Position numbers and translations under genes: made by a program. Shown piece by piece: positions 56,892 to 64,000 of a DNA stretch of 64,000 bases; the stretch's first letter is position 1, and each line of letters opens with the position of its first letter. The notes beneath the pieces were generated by a model. It worked only from the letters and a program-made list of their open reading frames with translations. It searched no databases and was not told the origin of the DNA. This DNA comes from Amyelois transitella (taxonomy: Eukaryota; Arthropoda; Insecta; Lepidoptera; Pyralidae), in the NCBI RefSeq assembly GCF_032362555.1, contig NC_083519.1, positions 7,581,501 through 7,645,500 of the forward strand, read 5' to 3'.

Positions 56892-58151
56892 TGTTAAGTT
56901 TAAATTAAAGACAGTTATTTATAAAATTAAACTTTATTCAATATGTAAACAATTAACTGGTATTATTCATGTGCTCAACACAGTATGGCAAATTTAACAT
57001 TGCATTGACATTTTCAATTCAACAGTTTTTAACTTTAGTAATAAAAAAATGCCATCTAGTTTTAATAAATGCTCCTTGAAAAAAAAAGTGAAACATTGAA
57101 ATATGTTCCACATAATATGATATCCACCACAAGCTTACTTTCCGATTTAAAATATTTCTTGAGGCTTTGCTTGTTTTACATCAGTCTTGTGAAGCAAAAA
57201 CATTTTGTCCGTGTAAACTCTCCACAACTTGTTGCTACAAAATTAAGATAATGTTAGAACAATGACTGAGCAGTAACATAGTGATCTTCATTTTTATTTG
57301 TTTAATGATATACATTTTGTATAATCAAATGGTCTGTATGTAATAACCCTTTGTGCGCCAAAAGTTCGTGTTGAATCTTTACTATTACAGATATCGGACA
57401 GATCGATTATTTTTCAGGGAAAATGTAGAAATATTTTGGTTTCACCACGAAAGGAGAGCCAGATTATTTGATATCAAATAAAATTACATCTGTAACAATT
57501 TACATATTTTGCTCTATACTACATTCGACATTACATAATTTACATAAATCTATAATGAACAAACAAAAAGCACTTACAATATATTATTATATTAAACACT
57601 AAATATTTTCACAAACATTCTAAGTAGTTAAATGCGTAGGTATTTAGCCAACTTCTATTATAAAATTCGTCTTATTAACATAAGTACATACAAAATAAAA
57701 GATAATAACTGGGCTTTGTTTATTTTTGGTCGATAAGATCGATAAATAAGACATTAGTAGTCTCCACTCCACTTCAACATATTACTCTAAGTGAGGTTTC
57801 AATCATTTTGAGCATAAAATACTAGAATATTTACACTTTCACTTTCATTCAAAGGGTATTTCTAAAGCTGCTTCACTTACTTTATACACAAATATTTGTC
57901 CAAACAGCAAACCAACCAATCCACCTCTGCTATATAACGTGCATTTGAAGTATAGTAAATCAATTACAAGTGCAGAGGCGTTACTAAATACACACGCGAT
58001 CAGTGTATAATATAGGATTCTACATTTTGATAGATTTGATTTGAAAAATATACATACTCGAAAGAAAGGCGACTGGCTATCTACTTATAAAATAACATTT
58101 CTATAACTAGTTTAAATTACACTGTAAACTACGCATAGAGTCCAAATGAGA
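56892..58151. other. COG5 / Lon convergent 3' spacer
   Basis: AT-rich and shared by the 3' UTRs of two genes meeting tail to tail. Short frames only; no repeat recognised. Confidence 0.5.
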
Positions 58152-63600
<5,449 letters not shown>

Positions 63601-64000
63601 CTGTAGAAGTAACATATCAGTACATTAAATGAGTTTTTAAAAGAAGTTAAGCAATTATTGATCGATGGATGTGTCTAGTTAAGTTTTGGTAACATTATTT
63701 AAGACAGGATTTCTCGAAATTTCTGCAGGAATGGAAATTAACGGCATTTTTACACGGGCCTGCACTAGTTTAATATAATCATAGTACTCTTTTCTGTCTG
63801 TTACTAGATTTTGCGCGGTGCTTTTCTTACGTGGGAAATGTCAGAAAAAAATGTACCCCTATTTTATATCTGTGAAAAATTTCGCGAAAATCAGTGCACA
63901 AGTTTTTGAGTTTTTTCATTATAAACATACAAATTCATTCTCTTTATTAATAGTGTGGATTAACATTAGTTTGATTGCTCTTACGGTACGGGAAAGCATC
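63601..64000. other. Lon intron running off the right edge
   Basis: Polypyrimidine tract and CAG acceptor for exon 63371-63600 lie at 63,601-63,610 (minus strand). No further Lon exon is visible up to the window end. Confidence 0.6.

Overview
This is nuclear DNA of a moth or butterfly (Lepidoptera). Genes are split by short introns with GT/AG borders, intergenic DNA is AT-rich, and the spacers hold lepidopteran interspersed repeats. A tandem cluster of membrane alkaline phosphatases (ALP) is also typical of the order. The species cannot be named from the sequence; the repeats look noctuid-like, which is an impression only.

Layout. (1) 1-14.7 kb, minus strand: four tandem ALP genes. ALP-A is cut by the left edge (exon 1 only). 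ALP-B, ALP-C and ALP-D are complete five-exon genes whose exons 2, 3 and 4 are 193, 173 and 652 nt in all three. All four start sites carry the same GATA-type motif upstream of a TATA-like box. ALP-B and ALP-C end in a GPI-anchor signal; ALP-D stops before it and is probably soluble. Intron 4 of ALP-C holds two SINE-like copies and a dead Tc1/mariner transposase. (2) 14.7-22.5 kb: repeats and AT-rich spacer. (3) 22.6-38.2 kb, plus strand: a three-exon gene for a small secreted or GPI-anchored single-VWC protein with a 14.7 kb first intron. That intron contains a 1,094 bp DNA transposon with about 175 bp terminal inverted repeats and an intact ORF for a Cys-rich (CXC-like) tail, best explained as a Ginger/KRBA2-like fragment. 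(4) 42.0-42.3 kb, minus: DPM3. (5) 44.6-48.2 kb, plus: Ras1 (Ras85D type), two exons. (6) 54.65-56.9 kb, plus: COG5 in one uninterrupted exon. (7) 58.15-63.6 kb, minus and running off the right edge: the last eight exons of mitochondrial Lon protease. Two Lon exons have decayed partial copies in neighbouring introns.

Apart from the ALP array the genes are unrelated housekeeping or signalling genes: dolichol-phosphate-mannose synthesis, Ras signalling, Golgi tethering and mitochondrial proteolysis. The ALP array is the only functional cluster. Its products are expected at the midgut brush border or lumen, where lepidopteran ALPs are known as digestive surface enzymes and as Cry toxin binding proteins. 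The observations most worth following are the shared ALP promoter module, the GPI loss in ALP-D, the conversion-like patch at the ALP-B/ALP-C 3' ends, the Ginger-like element and the decayed Lon exons.
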